Of a stretch of 64,000 bases of DNA, positions 47,311 to 59,290 are shown in pieces. How positions within the stretch are numbered: the stretch's first letter is position 1; each line of letters begins with the position of its first letter. Under the pieces are notes generated by a model, which saw only the letters and a program-made list of their open reading frames with translations, had not been told where the DNA came from and did not search any database. This DNA comes from Aselliscus stoliczkanus. Taxonomy: Eukaryota; Chordata; Mammalia; Chiroptera; Hipposideridae. Location: assembly GCA_033961575.1 (NCBI GenBank), contig CM066731.1, positions 80,993,501-81,057,500 on the forward strand, given 5' to 3'. A program made the position numbers and the translations under genes.

Positions 47311-47859
47311 GCCTCACGGCCGTCCCGGGAAATTCCACACAGATTCTCACAGGTGGGCCAGGGCAGTGAGAGCTCTTCTAGGACCATGAAGAGATTAAGT
47401 GTGAGGCCAAAGAGGAGGCCTAGGGCCCATCCTGGGTACCCGGCTCCCCCTCAAGTCAGCCCGGGACAGGCTGCAGTGTGCTCAGAGCCACAGGTGTGTA
47501 GTGGATGAGGGCGGAGTGCATGTGACCCGGCAAGGGGTCACAGTGCCAACGCACTCCAGAGGACCGAGGGCTGGGCTGGTACTTCCACTTTGTTCATGGC
47601 CTTTCCAAAAGTGAGAACAAGCCCCCAAGCAGAAGTGTATTTCGTGCAGCAGCTTCTAAGTGCTGCCCAGAGATCCGGCAAGTTGGAGGCAAGTCCGGGA
47701 GGGACCCTCGGGAGGGGTTATCTGTTTTCCCCAGCTGTGTTCCTGGTGCTCGCTAATAACCCCCATGGATCATTCTGCCTGGCTCAGAAAACGTGCTGAC
47801 TGGCGTTAAAAATGGGCCCCTTTCTTGTCCGTGGCTCAGTGCCCCTGCAGCACATGTGG

Positions 47860-48210
47860 GGTGCTCCTTGTTAGCATGCTGCTTGTGTAATTAGGGTGGT
47901 GAGGATGGAAAAGGGCCCACCCCAGGTCCCCAACAGCGACTGCAGCTCAGAAAAAGCACCCACCTGGTTTTGTGCTGATTAATGATGGGCCCCACTAATA
48001 GCCCTGCTTAACACAGGAGTTTGTCAAGATTAAGTAATTGCCTTAAACAAAAAGTGTATTTATCTTTAAGGCCCGGCTGATGAATGACTGGTGCTGGGAA
48101 ATGGGGTGATGGATGTCTGTGACTTCCTGCCACCATCCCTCCCCCATTTGCATAAATTAAAATGCAGCCTTTGATTAGGATGAGAAGCCCTGAAAATCCT
48201 GCTGAGGGAT
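47860..48210. promoter_or_regulatory. Candidate enhancer island with POU and TCF/LEF motifs
   Basis: The strongest regulatory-looking block in the window. It contains TAATTA (47888-47893), GCTGATTAATGATG, AGATTAAGTAATTGCC, a perfect octamer ATTTGCAT (48146-48153), AAATTAAAATG and CTTTGAT (48169-48175), a TCF/LEF core. No repeat family is recognised across 350 bp. Enhancer activity is inference from motif density and repeat exclusion. Confidence 0.4.
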
Positions 48211-50289
48211 GGAGGACAAGGATGAAGGTTGGGGTGGCCAAGGGCCATGCAATCACCCTGCCTCAGGCTTGCAGGCCACTGGGAGACTCTTAAACTGCAT
48301 GTTAACGTTACAAACTTCTTGGCTGGGCAAAGGCCCCACTGGCAGGGGTGGACTGACTGGCTGCCCATGGGGATTGAGGTTGGGACAGGCCAGCTGGAAG
48401 GAAGAAACCAAAGCACAGGGAAACTGCAGATGTCATAGGAGCCGTGAAGAGATGCAGAGGGAAATGGGATGCACAGCCCCACATACAGCTACCCTGGTAC
48501 ACGCACATACCACAGCATGCCCTACACGAAGAAGCTGTGGCTGTAACTAGGGTCACGTGATACTTCATAAGGCTCTGCTGGCCACAGGATTGTGGGACCA
48601 GCTGGTGGCCTGGGATGAGCCGGGATCCCCATGTATAAAATGGGTTTAAACGAGGGGGTGTGCACACTCTAACAGCAGTCCCGCCGTAAATGGATATTTG
48701 TATTTTTACGCTTCCAGCATGGGTTCCCGGGTTTGGGGGCATGAAATCCATGTCCCTACTCCAGGACCCTTGAGCATTTCACACTCTTTCCCTTCTGATG
48801 GCGCTTGGGAAGAGACAATTCACAGAAATGGATAGACACACCTGCAGAGAGGCTAGAACCGGTGGGGACAGGGCTGCATAGAGATAGTGATTTCCAGAAG
48901 GGCGGCTGGGAAGAGCGAGGCAAGCTTCAAGTGTGGGACAGTAGGACCACACTCGGTAAGAGGCCAACAGGATCCAGCCAGGCTGGGAGGTGCAGGTGGG
49001 CCCCCCAAGTCTGGGAAGTACCTCCAGGCGACCTCCCTATGCGGCCCTCATCAGCAAGCCAGTCAAAGGCAGAGGGTGCGTTTATTCCCTGGAAGGAATG
49101 ATAGTTGTGCTATAATCCTGTGGTTCCTGGTGACTTGGGACCAGAGCTGGGGGACCCTCACAGCCATTCTGAAGTTAGATCTTCAACACGAGCTGTGATG
49201 ACAGTGCACTCCCGCTGGGTCAGAGATACACTTTCAGGGCAGAGGAGGAGGGTAACTTGGCACTCACCTAAACCCCTTGTTGGCCTGCATCTCACTTCTA
49301 CAGACTGTCTGCCCACCAGCCACAAGCATCGCAGTGCTCTATCCAGTGGTTGATTCCACCTTCCTTTCCCAGCAAGGGAAGATTCCCAAACCAAACCACC
49401 CACCAGGAATCGGCCTCTGGGCTAGAGCGACACCAGCCAGAGCCAGGAGCTGTTCCCATAACATTGGCTTCCCCTGAACCACAGCTTCAGGGCCGATGCC
49501 ATGTGTGGCCCGTGGGTGGGGAGTGGCTGGGGCCAGATTGGGGTCGGGGGGCCTTCCTTCCCTGGAAGCAGAAATGGGTGCCTTCTTCCAAATCCACAGG
49601 GCCTTTCCACCTCATAGTTCTGGAACATGTGGAGTCTGGCTTCTTTTCCCTTTTCCAGGTGCTGTGAGGGACTCACAGTGAACAATCTACGGACCTCAAG
49701 TCTGCAAGGTGGAGCAGACCAAATATCCCAAAGACAAAGTCCCTGCCATGCAAGCACTCTGGAAAAGTGTTCCCACAGAGCTGCCAACTGGAGGGAAGGT
49801 GGATTGTCACTTCCTTGTTCTACCCAAGTGCACACGGATGTCACCCTGAAACCCATGTCCATGCTTAACACTCTGGCCAGCTCTGGGCACCCTGCTCCCA
49901 CAGCCAGCCCACTCAGGCTGAGCCCAAGTGGAGGCTGAGTGGACAGACCACCAGACCAGGGCTGGAAGGGCCTTCCTCATCACCAGTGGATAGCAGTCCC
50001 TGCTCAACCCACAGGGCCGTGGGGCAAGGTTAATGACCTACTGTTTGGGTCTCACGTGAATACAAGATGGTGATGCGTTGTCCACACCAACCTTCTAGCC
50101 ATCCCTGTACCCCAACAACATGACAGAGGATCAATAATGCCCTCCAGGAGGGCAGCAGCCTCCACGTCTGTATGCAGTAATAAGACTGTTTTTCCATGCG
50201 GAACAGTTCAGTGGTGGAAAGTCCAGAGTGCCTACTGAATGAAATACAATGACAAGACTTGTTCTGAGTATGCCAGGTGGAATTCTGTG

Positions 50290-50480
50290 CACTTGACATT
50301 CATGTTTATTTGCTCTTCACATTAACTCTATGTGGGGGCACTTTCACTACTCCCATTCTACAGATGAGAAAACCAAGACTTGAAGAGTATATAACTTGTC
50401 TAAGATCATACAGCAAGCAACTGGCAAGGAAGGATTTGAATCCTTGTCTTTGATTCTAGAGCCTGAGACATAACCACCTT
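50290..50480 (-). repeat. MIR SINE fragment
   Basis: Contains CTCTTCACATTAACTCTATG, CCCATTCTACAGATGAGAAA, ACTTGTCTAAGATCATACAG in reverse MIR order. Confidence 0.75.
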
Positions 50481-50779
50481 CCCACCCTGCCCAATCTGAC
50501 GACTGCTTTCTTATTACAGTGTGGCTGCCTGGGAAAATGGAGAAGCGCAAGTCCCTGGCTACACAAAATGCTCTCCCCATGGTTATTTACACCATCTCCA
50601 TGGGGCCTTCCCAAGAAAGCCCACTTCCATTCAGAGTCCTCAGGGATCACCCAGTTCCCAGTTCATTCTTTTCCACTGCACAGCCCAGTCTTCTGGTCCT
50701 AGGTCCAGGCTGTGCTCTGGAGAGGCAGGAAGGAAAATACTCTGGCCCTGGTCTCACTTCCAGCCAGCAGGAGACACAC

Positions 50780-51490
50780 AGGTGAACAGGTGACAGGTGA
50801 GCAGAGGAGAGGGCCAGGAAGGCAAGGGATGAGAAGCAGCAGAGGGCTCTGAGCTGGCACAGTGTCATTGGCAGGGCAGTGGTGAGGGCTGGGGCTGGGG
50901 CAGTGGGTGAAGCTGGGGCGTTGCACATCTTCCATGATGTTAAGGGCATCGGACATTAGCCTGCTGGTGACAGGGAGGCATCAGGATGTTTTATGCAAGG
51001 GAGTGACAGGGTCCGAATTGCATTTTATATCCAAGGGAGTGGAGAGGGAAGTATGTGGCTGATGCTGGGAAGACGAGGTGAATTAACATGCAGCTGTTAC
51101 TTGCAGCGATGGGACTGGGAGCTGAAGGGGCACCGCCAGGGCAGTGGGGCCGGAGGGGAGATCACAACCGTGCCAGCTGCAGGACCAGCAAGGGCTCGGT
51201 GCTGGGCGGGGGCGGTGAGTGAAGAGTCAGGTTGGCCCGGGCAAGCATCCTGGGTGGGAGGCTAGCTTGGGACTTAGGTGGGTGGTGGTGTCCCCAGCTA
51301 TGAGAAGGGACCCAGGAGAGAAAGGCTGTTTTGAGGGTCCTAACATGGGTGGTTTCTGCCCTGCTGAGTTTGAGATGCCCGTGGAGCATCTGTGGCCCTG
51401 TTCAGGGACTGGCTGTAGAAATGAGGCCAGAGCTGGGGGAGAGCATTTAGGGGAGGCTGTGGTCTGGGAGACACTGGGTGATGGCTGGAT
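50780..51490 (-). repeat. L2 LINE fragment
   Basis: Contains GGTGAACAGGTGACAGGTGA, GGGAGTGACAGGGTCCGAAT, GAGTTTGAGATGCCCGTGGA in reverse L2 order. Confidence 0.55.
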
Positions 51491-52499
51491 CCCCGAATGA
51501 GAATGATCATATAAGGTGAGTACGTGAAGAGGGATGGGACAGAGCCTGGGAAACAGGACTCCTATCGGAACTGTCTTGTGCTCACTTGGACCCTCGGACC
51601 CTCTGACACTGAAGTGTAATCTGAGCTGCTGGCCTGGCCAGCGAACTCAGGGCCTGGGTGCTCTGCTCCGCATCCAGCCTGCCTGGCAGCCAGTGCAGGA
51701 GGCGCGGTGATTCCGCAGTCTGCACCCAGCACAGCACCCCTGGGCTCAGTTCTGACGGCGCATTGAGTCTCATTGCCACACACAGGTGCTGGCAAGGAGA
51801 GGGGAAACAGCTACGGAGACGTGACGCCCCACCCCAGGTCAGAGTTCAGGAGCTCCAGTCATGCCTAAACCCCTGACTTCCCACTGGACACATCAGTCAG
51901 AACTCACCTGCTCCCACCATGCTGCTGGAGCCAGGACCCTGCCCCTGCCCCCAAATGGAGTCTACTGCAGGAGGCTGAGCAGGCACATCGCTCTGCCCAT
52001 GGTTAACACAGCGTGTCTTCTCAGACAGAAGCGCCAGCCCTCCCCTGGCCAGAATGTATCCATCCAGGCGGACAATGGGCTCAGTAGGTAATCAGAGCCT
52101 AGCTAAGAGCAGGGGGAAGATGAGCTGGGTGTAGCAACCACCTGGATAGAAACTTAGACCAGTATGAGGGTGGTGCAGCCCACTCCCTCATCAGCCCCTG
52201 GTAACTCTGGGGAGACAGCCAATACCCAATTCATAAGCACCTACTGTGTGCTCAGCTCTATGCGTATGTTGGGTCTCTAGTGGAACAGAACAGGCAACAG
52301 AAGCCTGAGTCTGCCTTGAAAACCTCTGTACCTGCCAAAGAGCCCTCCAAATGTAGGTAGGAAAGCTTTCCTCAGCCTGAGCTGTACCCCAAACAGCCAG
52401 GGTGGCAGGCAGAGAGAGACCTGCTCAGACCAGCCTGGGCTCCGGCAGCACCCCAGCTCCCAAACACAGTGAGAAATCATCCCAGGCTCTGAGTGTCCT

Positions 52500-52620
52500 G
52501 AATAAAAGTGGGCTTGTTCCTAAACCTGGCTCTGCCACTTACTAGCTGTATGTCCTTGGGCAAGTCACTTAATGTCTCTGAGCCTCTGTTTCCTCCTATG
52601 CAACTTCCTTTCTCGGCCAT
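52500..52620 (+). repeat. MIR SINE fragment
   Basis: Contains CTCTGCCACTTACTAGCTGT, CTTGGGCAAGTCACTTAATG and GCCTCTGTTTCCTCC, a well-kept MIR core. Confidence 0.85.
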
Positions 52621-53239
52621 TTGGATCTCTGTCACTGAGATCCCAGAAATGTAACCTCATGCCCTAGCTGGCTGTCGGCACAACTGTCTCTCAAAAGTCG
52701 CAACTTGGAGGATGCACAATGGGCAGGCACCCACCCCTAAAACTGTGGGGTGCCACACTGAGGATCCTGTACTTCCCCACTAGCAGCAGGCAGATTGGAG
52801 CTTCCCCTACCTTTCTTCTTTCCTACTCACCTCCCCGCTCCTTTGCAGGAACTAACAGCTCCCTTTTACAGCCCCTCATGCAGGCCCCAGGGAGCCAAGA
52901 CAGGCAGAAATGACTGCTAATACTTTCAGGCACATTTACTGAAACCTTTTGACACGGAGGATATTTTTATGAGATAAGTGCCCTGTGTCGGTATCAACTG
53001 GCAAGTTTCATTGCTCACATTTCAGTCCTGCAAAAAGCCTTTTTCAATCACTGTCTGTGGCAATGATAAACTTTAATGGCTGAAGGAAAGCCTGCAGCTC
53101 AGGCACTCTCTGTCCTTCCACATCTCTGTCCCATGCTGCCATCAGACCTCCCTCCTCTCCCCACAGGGCCAGAGGCCCAGGCAGAGGGACAGGCGGAGGA
53201 GCTCCATCGTCCCCACCCATCCCCTGTTTCCCAACCTCA

Positions 53240-53375
53240 GGGATTGCAGGCCCTGGGAGCATATTAGAAACACCAAGGAGTTAAAAATGCCAATATCCAG
53301 CCCAGTTACGACCAGCTGAAACAGAATCTCTAGGGTGGAATCTGGGACATACGCATTTTCAAAAGCTCCCTAGGG
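53240..53375 (+). repeat. MER5-type hAT MITE fragment
   Basis: Contains CATATTAGAAACACCAAGGA, GAAACAGAATCTCTAGGGTG and ACGCATTTTCAAAAGCTCCC in MER5 order. Confidence 0.6.
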
Positions 53376-55699
53376 AAGTGCGATGGGCAGTGGGTGTTGA
53401 GAAAAGCTGCACTTCCTCCTGGAACGTGGGTCCTGGGTCACAGCTCAGTCTCCTCCAGGCAGGACACTCTTTTGCGCACGCACACAGGACAGACACATTG
53501 TCCTGCACCCAGCATGGGCCAGGCAGACATGTGGTTCCCCATCTGATAGTGAGAGGATCAGAGCCCAGAGGTCATGAGGTCACACAGACAGCCAGGAGCC
53601 GCCATGCCCTCAGAGCCCAGGTCCTTCACATTTCCATCCATGTGAGTCATGTTTGAAATGAGCATTCGGGTGGAGGAATAGTTCGAGTCGACCACATGGC
53701 AGGCAAGGTTAATGTCCAAGAGAGAAGGATGAAAGAATGAATTTATAAATGAATGAAGAAATCAACGAATGGATGGCTTCTACCTACAGGAAACTCACGC
53801 ACTGATCTCAGTGTCCTACAGGTAAGGATGGTGCGTGGTGTTCCTGAAATGCTCCCTCTCCAGAAGATCCTAGCACATTCCAGAACTCAAGGTGGGCAGG
53901 GCCTCTATCTGTCCTCCCAGTTATTTCTGGCACCACTTACAGAGCCGCGCCCATTGCCCACAGGCCTCCTCACAGGTTGAACATGCTCTGGGACTGAGGA
54001 CAGCTTCCTCCCACCCCTGTATCACACTCCATGGTTGTCACCATGCCCCCGCAGTGCTCTCTCACCGCTCAGCTACCTCTCCCCAACCTCACCTCCCACC
54101 AGCCTCTGCACACCCACCTGCCTCAGCGAGCCCCTGACTTCCCTGGCCCCACATGAATTCTCCTGTCAGACTCTGTCTCCTCTGGAACATCTCCTACCAA
54201 CCGTCCCTCATAGCTTCTTCTGTCTTAATCACTCTGGATGCTTTAGGAGAGGGAGACGTGGGATCTCTTGAACCAGGGGGCAGGGAGTGTCCCTGGGTTC
54301 TGGAGGGGTCCATACAGCACTCACTGCAGAAATGAAGAAACGACATGAAACAACGCATCAACAAGGGCTGAGTCTGACTCTCAGAGGCTGGCTGATTTTT
54401 CTCATGCATCATAGCCAAGCTGTCTTCTCCAGTTGTGCCAGAGTCAAAGGTTCTAAGGCAGAGACTTCTAGGAACAACCAGTCAGAACTGAGAGTTGGAT
54501 CTCAGCTCTCACTGAGGACAAGTGCTACCAGCTCCCACCGCCAAAAGGCTGGTGGACAACTGAAAGAAACTGAATTGCCTTTTTTAAACCAAGGCAAAAA
54601 AACCCAAACCTGACTATTTCTCCAGTGGCTGTATGGCTCCTCATTCTGCCATGGAGCACTGGCCTCAGGAAATCCCTCCTCTGCCATCCATTTCTTGAGT
54701 CTCACTTCCCGTCCCTGCCTTAGCTTGAATCAATTATTACACACAGAGAGTCTCGAAATGAACAACTTCTGCCACTTCCAAATACACTCCCAACCTTCAC
54801 CTGTCCTCCCCCATCCATCAAGGCAACAAAACTCATTTCTCCTTGGGAGATGAAAAAAAAGCCAAGCATTGGGGACCAATTAAGCATTTCCTTTGAAACG
54901 CATGTGTGCTGTACATTGCTGAGGGTGAACTCCAACCTCTGATGAAATAGGAACCAGATGCCAGGGCTTGGAAGTGCACAGCATCCTGCCACCACAGCCC
55001 ATCACCAGCACAGACCCTGGAGGGGCTCTGGCTAATGTCACAGCCCAGGTTCAAGGCACCAGCTACAAATGTAATTTTAGCCATCACCTCTGATGTGCAA
55101 TGAGGGCCCTCCTGACAACTCCGTGAACACCCAGTGCCCCCTGCTTTTACTCCCCCTTGGTCTTTATTTTACACCCTCGAAAGATCTGGTTTAAGCTCTC
55201 AGGCTTCCTCAAAGTCTTTCTGGGATGCTCAAGCCTGAAGGGGAGGCTTCCTCTCCACTTAGGAATGAGGAGTGCTGCGAAGATACAGCCCCTGATCGCA
55301 GAGCGTCAGTTATTAGTCACCAGCACTATTTCATCTCTCTGTACACTGCTCTTGTGTTTTCCCAGCCAGCCCTCTGTAACCAATGTTAGGCTGCAGTGGT
55401 GTGCTGATAGATGCAAACAACCAATTCTTGGAGGGAGGAGGGAGCCCTCGTTTGTGGCGCTTGCCAATTTCCAAGGTGTAAATGCTGTCACCAGGGCCTA
55501 TTTCAAGTTAGAACCAGTGATCACTGAACTTGGAGTTGGAAGAGGTGTAGAACTGGCTCTCGTGAGCTAGCATGAGCTGGCTCTAGCATGGCACTGCCAA
55601 CTTGGGTTTCCACAATCCCCAGTGAATGCTTCTGTAAGCAAGGACTGTCTCCTTTTTTTTAAAGACAGAAACATTGTGATTTCCTGAAAATTAAGTAAT

Positions 55700-56030
55700 A
55701 CAATTTTCTACCTGAAAAATTAACAGGGTATATTCTTAATGAGAATTCCCTGTGCTGGAAAGGGTGTGGTGAAGCACCCTGTTGGAATAATTTGTTATTA
55801 CATACATCTCAACAGTCAGACCCTTTGACTCAGTAATCTCACCAATCTTACTCCAGGGTCAAAACCTAAGTGCAGAAACATGCTGACCCAGAGATTTTGG
55901 TCCAAACGACTGTGGGCAACCTAACAGTTCAACAAGGGGGAGGTGGTTACACTAAATCTAAAGTCACCTTCAGGATGATCCTGCATAGGTTTTATCATGA
56001 ATAAGAAGAAAGAAGGCATGCTTGCTTCTG
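55700..56030 (+). repeat. Probable ancient L1 fragment
   Basis: The order ACCCTTTGACTCAGTAATCT, GTGCAGAAACATGCTGACC and ATGAATAAGAAGAAAGAAGG is like the end of an old L1 ORF2. Heavily decayed. Confidence 0.4.
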
Positions 56031-56159
56031 AAGTGGGTTCCTCTTACACTTTCTTTCTCCCAGGGCTTGCTGCGGATCCCTTAGTCTCCTGCGCTCACCA
56101 GAGGTAAAGCTGGGTGCTGGGGAGATGAGGACCCTCCCCGGTGGATGCAGCCTCTCCAC

Positions 56160-56560
56160 CAAAGGCCTGAAGTAATGGGTTGGCCAAACAGATGGGATAA
56201 ATCAATGCCAAGGACACTGTCACCCTGGGCAATCCTGCGCCACTCAATTTTCATGTGAATTTAGCAGCTCTGCATGGTTTTTAAGAACCCAATTGTATCC
56301 TGACACTTTTTAAATGATGCCTCTTTACATCCAGCCATAATTTATCTTTTACTTAGCAGCAGCTCTACTTTCATAACCATTTGGCGGGGGGAAACCCACA
56401 GTGGCTTCACTTAATTTACAATAGTTCACACTCAGTAAAACACGGATAACAGAGGTTTGCCAAATGTGAATTTCATGTCAGCAGGTCATTTTGGTAAAGC
56501 TTAAGTGGCTTTATTTTGAAAGAAAATACACATTTAAAAAATGTTTACCAATTTGAGTGA
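56160..56560. promoter_or_regulatory. Candidate conserved non-coding element (intron 2)
   Basis: About 400 bp of repeat-free sequence of even base composition. It has TTGGCCAA (56180-56187, NFI-like palindrome), CCCAATTGTATCC, GCCATAATTTATC, TTAATTTACAATAG, GGTTTGCCAAATGTG and GGCTTTATTTTGAAAG. The absence of repeats and motif-rich texture suggest constraint; function is inference. Confidence 0.38.
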
Positions 56561-56934
56561 GGGCGAGGGTACGTGTGTGGGTGTGTGTGAAAGAACTCGT
56601 GCTGGTACAAACCCCCGGGGCTCAGATTTATACTCATCAGAGAAAAGGCTCTGTTTTCCCATTTTAACTAAAAAAGAAAAGTGAAAATAATTTCAAATTG
56701 AAAAGTCCAAAGGCATATGAGTGACCACACAGATGCTCTGATGGGTCCTTATTCATCATTCTCAAGGAACAATGCTGAACCTGAACTTGGGGATCAGCAG
56801 ATGCGGGATCACCCCAGGTCTCCTCCACCATCCTAAGCAAACCACTCAACAGTGCCGACATCCACTTTTTTGATACAATTATGGCCACACACATCCCTTG
56901 GCTCTTTTATGAAGGGGCTGTGAAAGTAGCAAAC

Positions 56935-57120
56935 AGTTGGAGGAAGGACACCCAATAACATTTATCCAGAGCCTCAAAGGAAGTCAGCATTGTCCCTCAT
57001 CTTGTTTAATCCACACACCCCTCATGGGACCAAATTTATCATCCCTACTCTATGGGGGAAACTGAGGCAGCAAGTGCTCAGATCCCGTGTGCAGTCACCA
57101 AGCTAGCTGGTTAGAATTCA
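56935..57120 (-). repeat. MIR fragment
   Basis: Contains CATTTATCCAGAGCCTCAAA, CTTGTTTAATCCACACACCC, GGGGAAACTGAGGCAGCAAG in reverse MIR order. Confidence 0.6.
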
Positions 57121-57239
57121 TGGAGAAAATGACATTGGGTTCGCCAAATAGAAGTGACTTTAGTATTTGAGAATCGCCTATCTGGGGTCTTCCTACTCAG
57201 TGTGGTCCAAGCAACAATGGTCTTGGCATCAGCTGCTGT

Positions 57240-57660
57240 GTGTTTAAAATGAATAAAACTTAGCCCCACCCCACCTACAGATTCAGAAGCTGACTTGTAG
57301 CAAGATCCTGGGGTGATTATTTTTTACATGGAATTTCGAGAAGCACTGGTTTAAGGGATATATTCTGTCAAAGAAGGAATGAGAAAAGGCAGGGAAGGAG
57401 AAGATGGGAGCAGCAGCGGCCATGGCACACACGGATTCGCATGGCAACGAGGCAACAAACAAGCTAGGGGCTCATTCTGCCTCTGGCTCCCTGAAGCACC
57501 TGCCCAACTCTGAACTCAAAGCAACTCTCCAATGAAGGTCTCAGTGTGGCTCCAGGGAGCAGGTTAGAAATGCGGGTGCTCCCCACCAGCCCAGACCTAG
57601 GGAGTCTGGAGCTGGGAATGGAGCTCAGTAGTCTGTGTTCAACAAGCTGTGGTGCTGGGG
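57240..57660 (+). repeat. Two MER5-type hAT MITE fragments
   Basis: The first (57240-57360) has CCCCACCTACAGATTCAGAA and GAGAAGCACTGGTTTAAG. The second (57535-57660) has GGTTAGAAATGCGGGTGCTC, ACCAGCCCAGACC and TGTGTTCAACAAGCTGTGG. Confidence 0.5.
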
Positions 57661-57764
57661 AGCCACCACGCACACTCCCACAGAGGGCCACTGTCCCCTT
57701 CCACAGCCATTTACATTTTACTGCAGGCCCATGCCTGGCTTAGACACCAGTAAGAAAAACAGCC

Positions 57765-57905
57765 TGCATTTGTATTCATTGTACCAACCTCATTTCTAAA
57801 GCATATTTTCACCCAGTACCTCATTTAACCCTCATGGCATCCACAAGAGAGAGGCAAGCTGGGCACTGGCTTTCCTGTTTAGCATATGGAAAACTGAGGG
57901 CCTGC
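57765..57905 (-). repeat. MIR fragment
   Basis: Contains CTCATTTAACCCTCATGGCA and AGCATATGGAAAACTGAGGG in reverse MIR order; diverged. Confidence 0.5.
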
Positions 57906-58169
57906 CAGTTAGAGGACCAGGCGGGGCCTGAGCAGAAAGTGGGTCCATGGGCTGCAATGCCCAGCTTCCCCAATCTCTGCTGCGGCTTAGGTAACCGCCC
58001 TCAGTTCACAACAAATTGCACCCACACAGCCCAGCCCATAAGGCCTTCCAGCCCCCAGGAGACATGGTGATCCCAACTTGGCCCTGCCAGGAGCCCATCC
58101 ACCCCACCCATCCTCTAGTGCTCACCTTCCACAACTGCAACCTGAGGAATAGTGAGCCTGTGTGGCGGG

Positions 58170-58190
58170 GTGTGTATATGTGTGTGTGTG

Positions 58191-58252
<62 letters not shown>
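58170..58252 (+). repeat. Compound (TG)n-(GA)30 microsatellite
   Basis: A TG-rich run (58170-58192) leads straight into thirty perfect GA units (58193-58252). Confidence 0.97.
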
Positions 58253-58255
<3 letters not shown>

Positions 58256-59039
58256 TCAGAAAAAGGAAGCCCTTAAAAGCAAACCCCTAAAGTGAGAAAT
58301 ATGTTCACCCCCCTACCCTGGGATGGTTGCTTCTGTATTATAGGGATCTGCAAAAGCCATCTCCCACCGAGATGCCCGCTTGTAAAACTCAAATGCACAC
58401 GTGAGGCCCAGCTGCAGTTTCACTCACAATGAGCCCAAGGAAAGAGCTGTCTTGGGAGTGCAGGAGGCTTGCGTCTGGAAGAGGTGCCAGGAACGGCCCC
58501 AGTGTTCTGTGGAGAGGTGTCAGTGTGGGAGCAGCCAGGCATCCTACTGGAGGGAGTGGAGAAAAGAATGCTTGCCCTTCTCACCACAGACCCTTCCCGT
58601 CTGCCCCGTGTCTGGAGGTGCCATGAGCCGAGCCAACAACTGCCTGGGCTCTGGGTTTAGAAAAGTATGCAATGTGTGCCTGCATTGCCCCAGGAGCCTG
58701 TGCTTTTATCCGGGCTCGGAGAGATCCAGCTACATCAACCGGCACCTGAGTCATCTGGGACAGGTACTTTACCTCTCTGAGCCTCAGCTTCACCTAAAAT
58801 CTAGTAGCAATAACTCTCCTCCCCCCAGTTTGGGTGGTGATAAGGTGAGGCTCTCTGTGCAGAGTGTCCGCCCATAGCAGATGCCCCATAAATGTTCATT
58901 TCCCCTCCCTAAAGCTGGGCTCTGTGCTTCTGGAGAAGAGAAAGACAAACACACCACAGTTAAGAGCAAATATGGGAACACAAACCCAAGTGAGGGAAGC
59001 CCTCGCTTATGTCCATTTGCGATGACTTCTGCGAGTGCT

Positions 59040-59290
59040 CCAATTTTAAAAAGCTTGATATTTATTTAGATATCTATTTTTCACTGTAAATACAACAAAT
59101 GTTTACAGAGATATTTATTTTTCTCTGTAAACACAGCAACTGTCTGGGAAAAACAGAATCCCAAACTAACAGGATTGGAATGATTTTCTTTATGACAATC
59201 ACTTTGCTTTTGTTTTTAAAAAATCTACGATAGCAATGCATTCTGCCATTGCATTTTACTCTCCTTTGGAAGGAGAGGGGTATGGATGGG
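59040..59290. promoter_or_regulatory. FOX-motif island with paired inverted sites
   Basis: A/T-rich unique block. TGTTTACAGAG (59100-59110) is the exact reverse complement of CTCTGTAAACA (59123-59133), a 12-bp spacer between, giving two forkhead-type TGTTTAC cores face to face. A diverged direct repeat with a 41-bp period (59069-59106 and 59110-59147) explains part of the symmetry. Regulatory role is inference. Confidence 0.35.
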
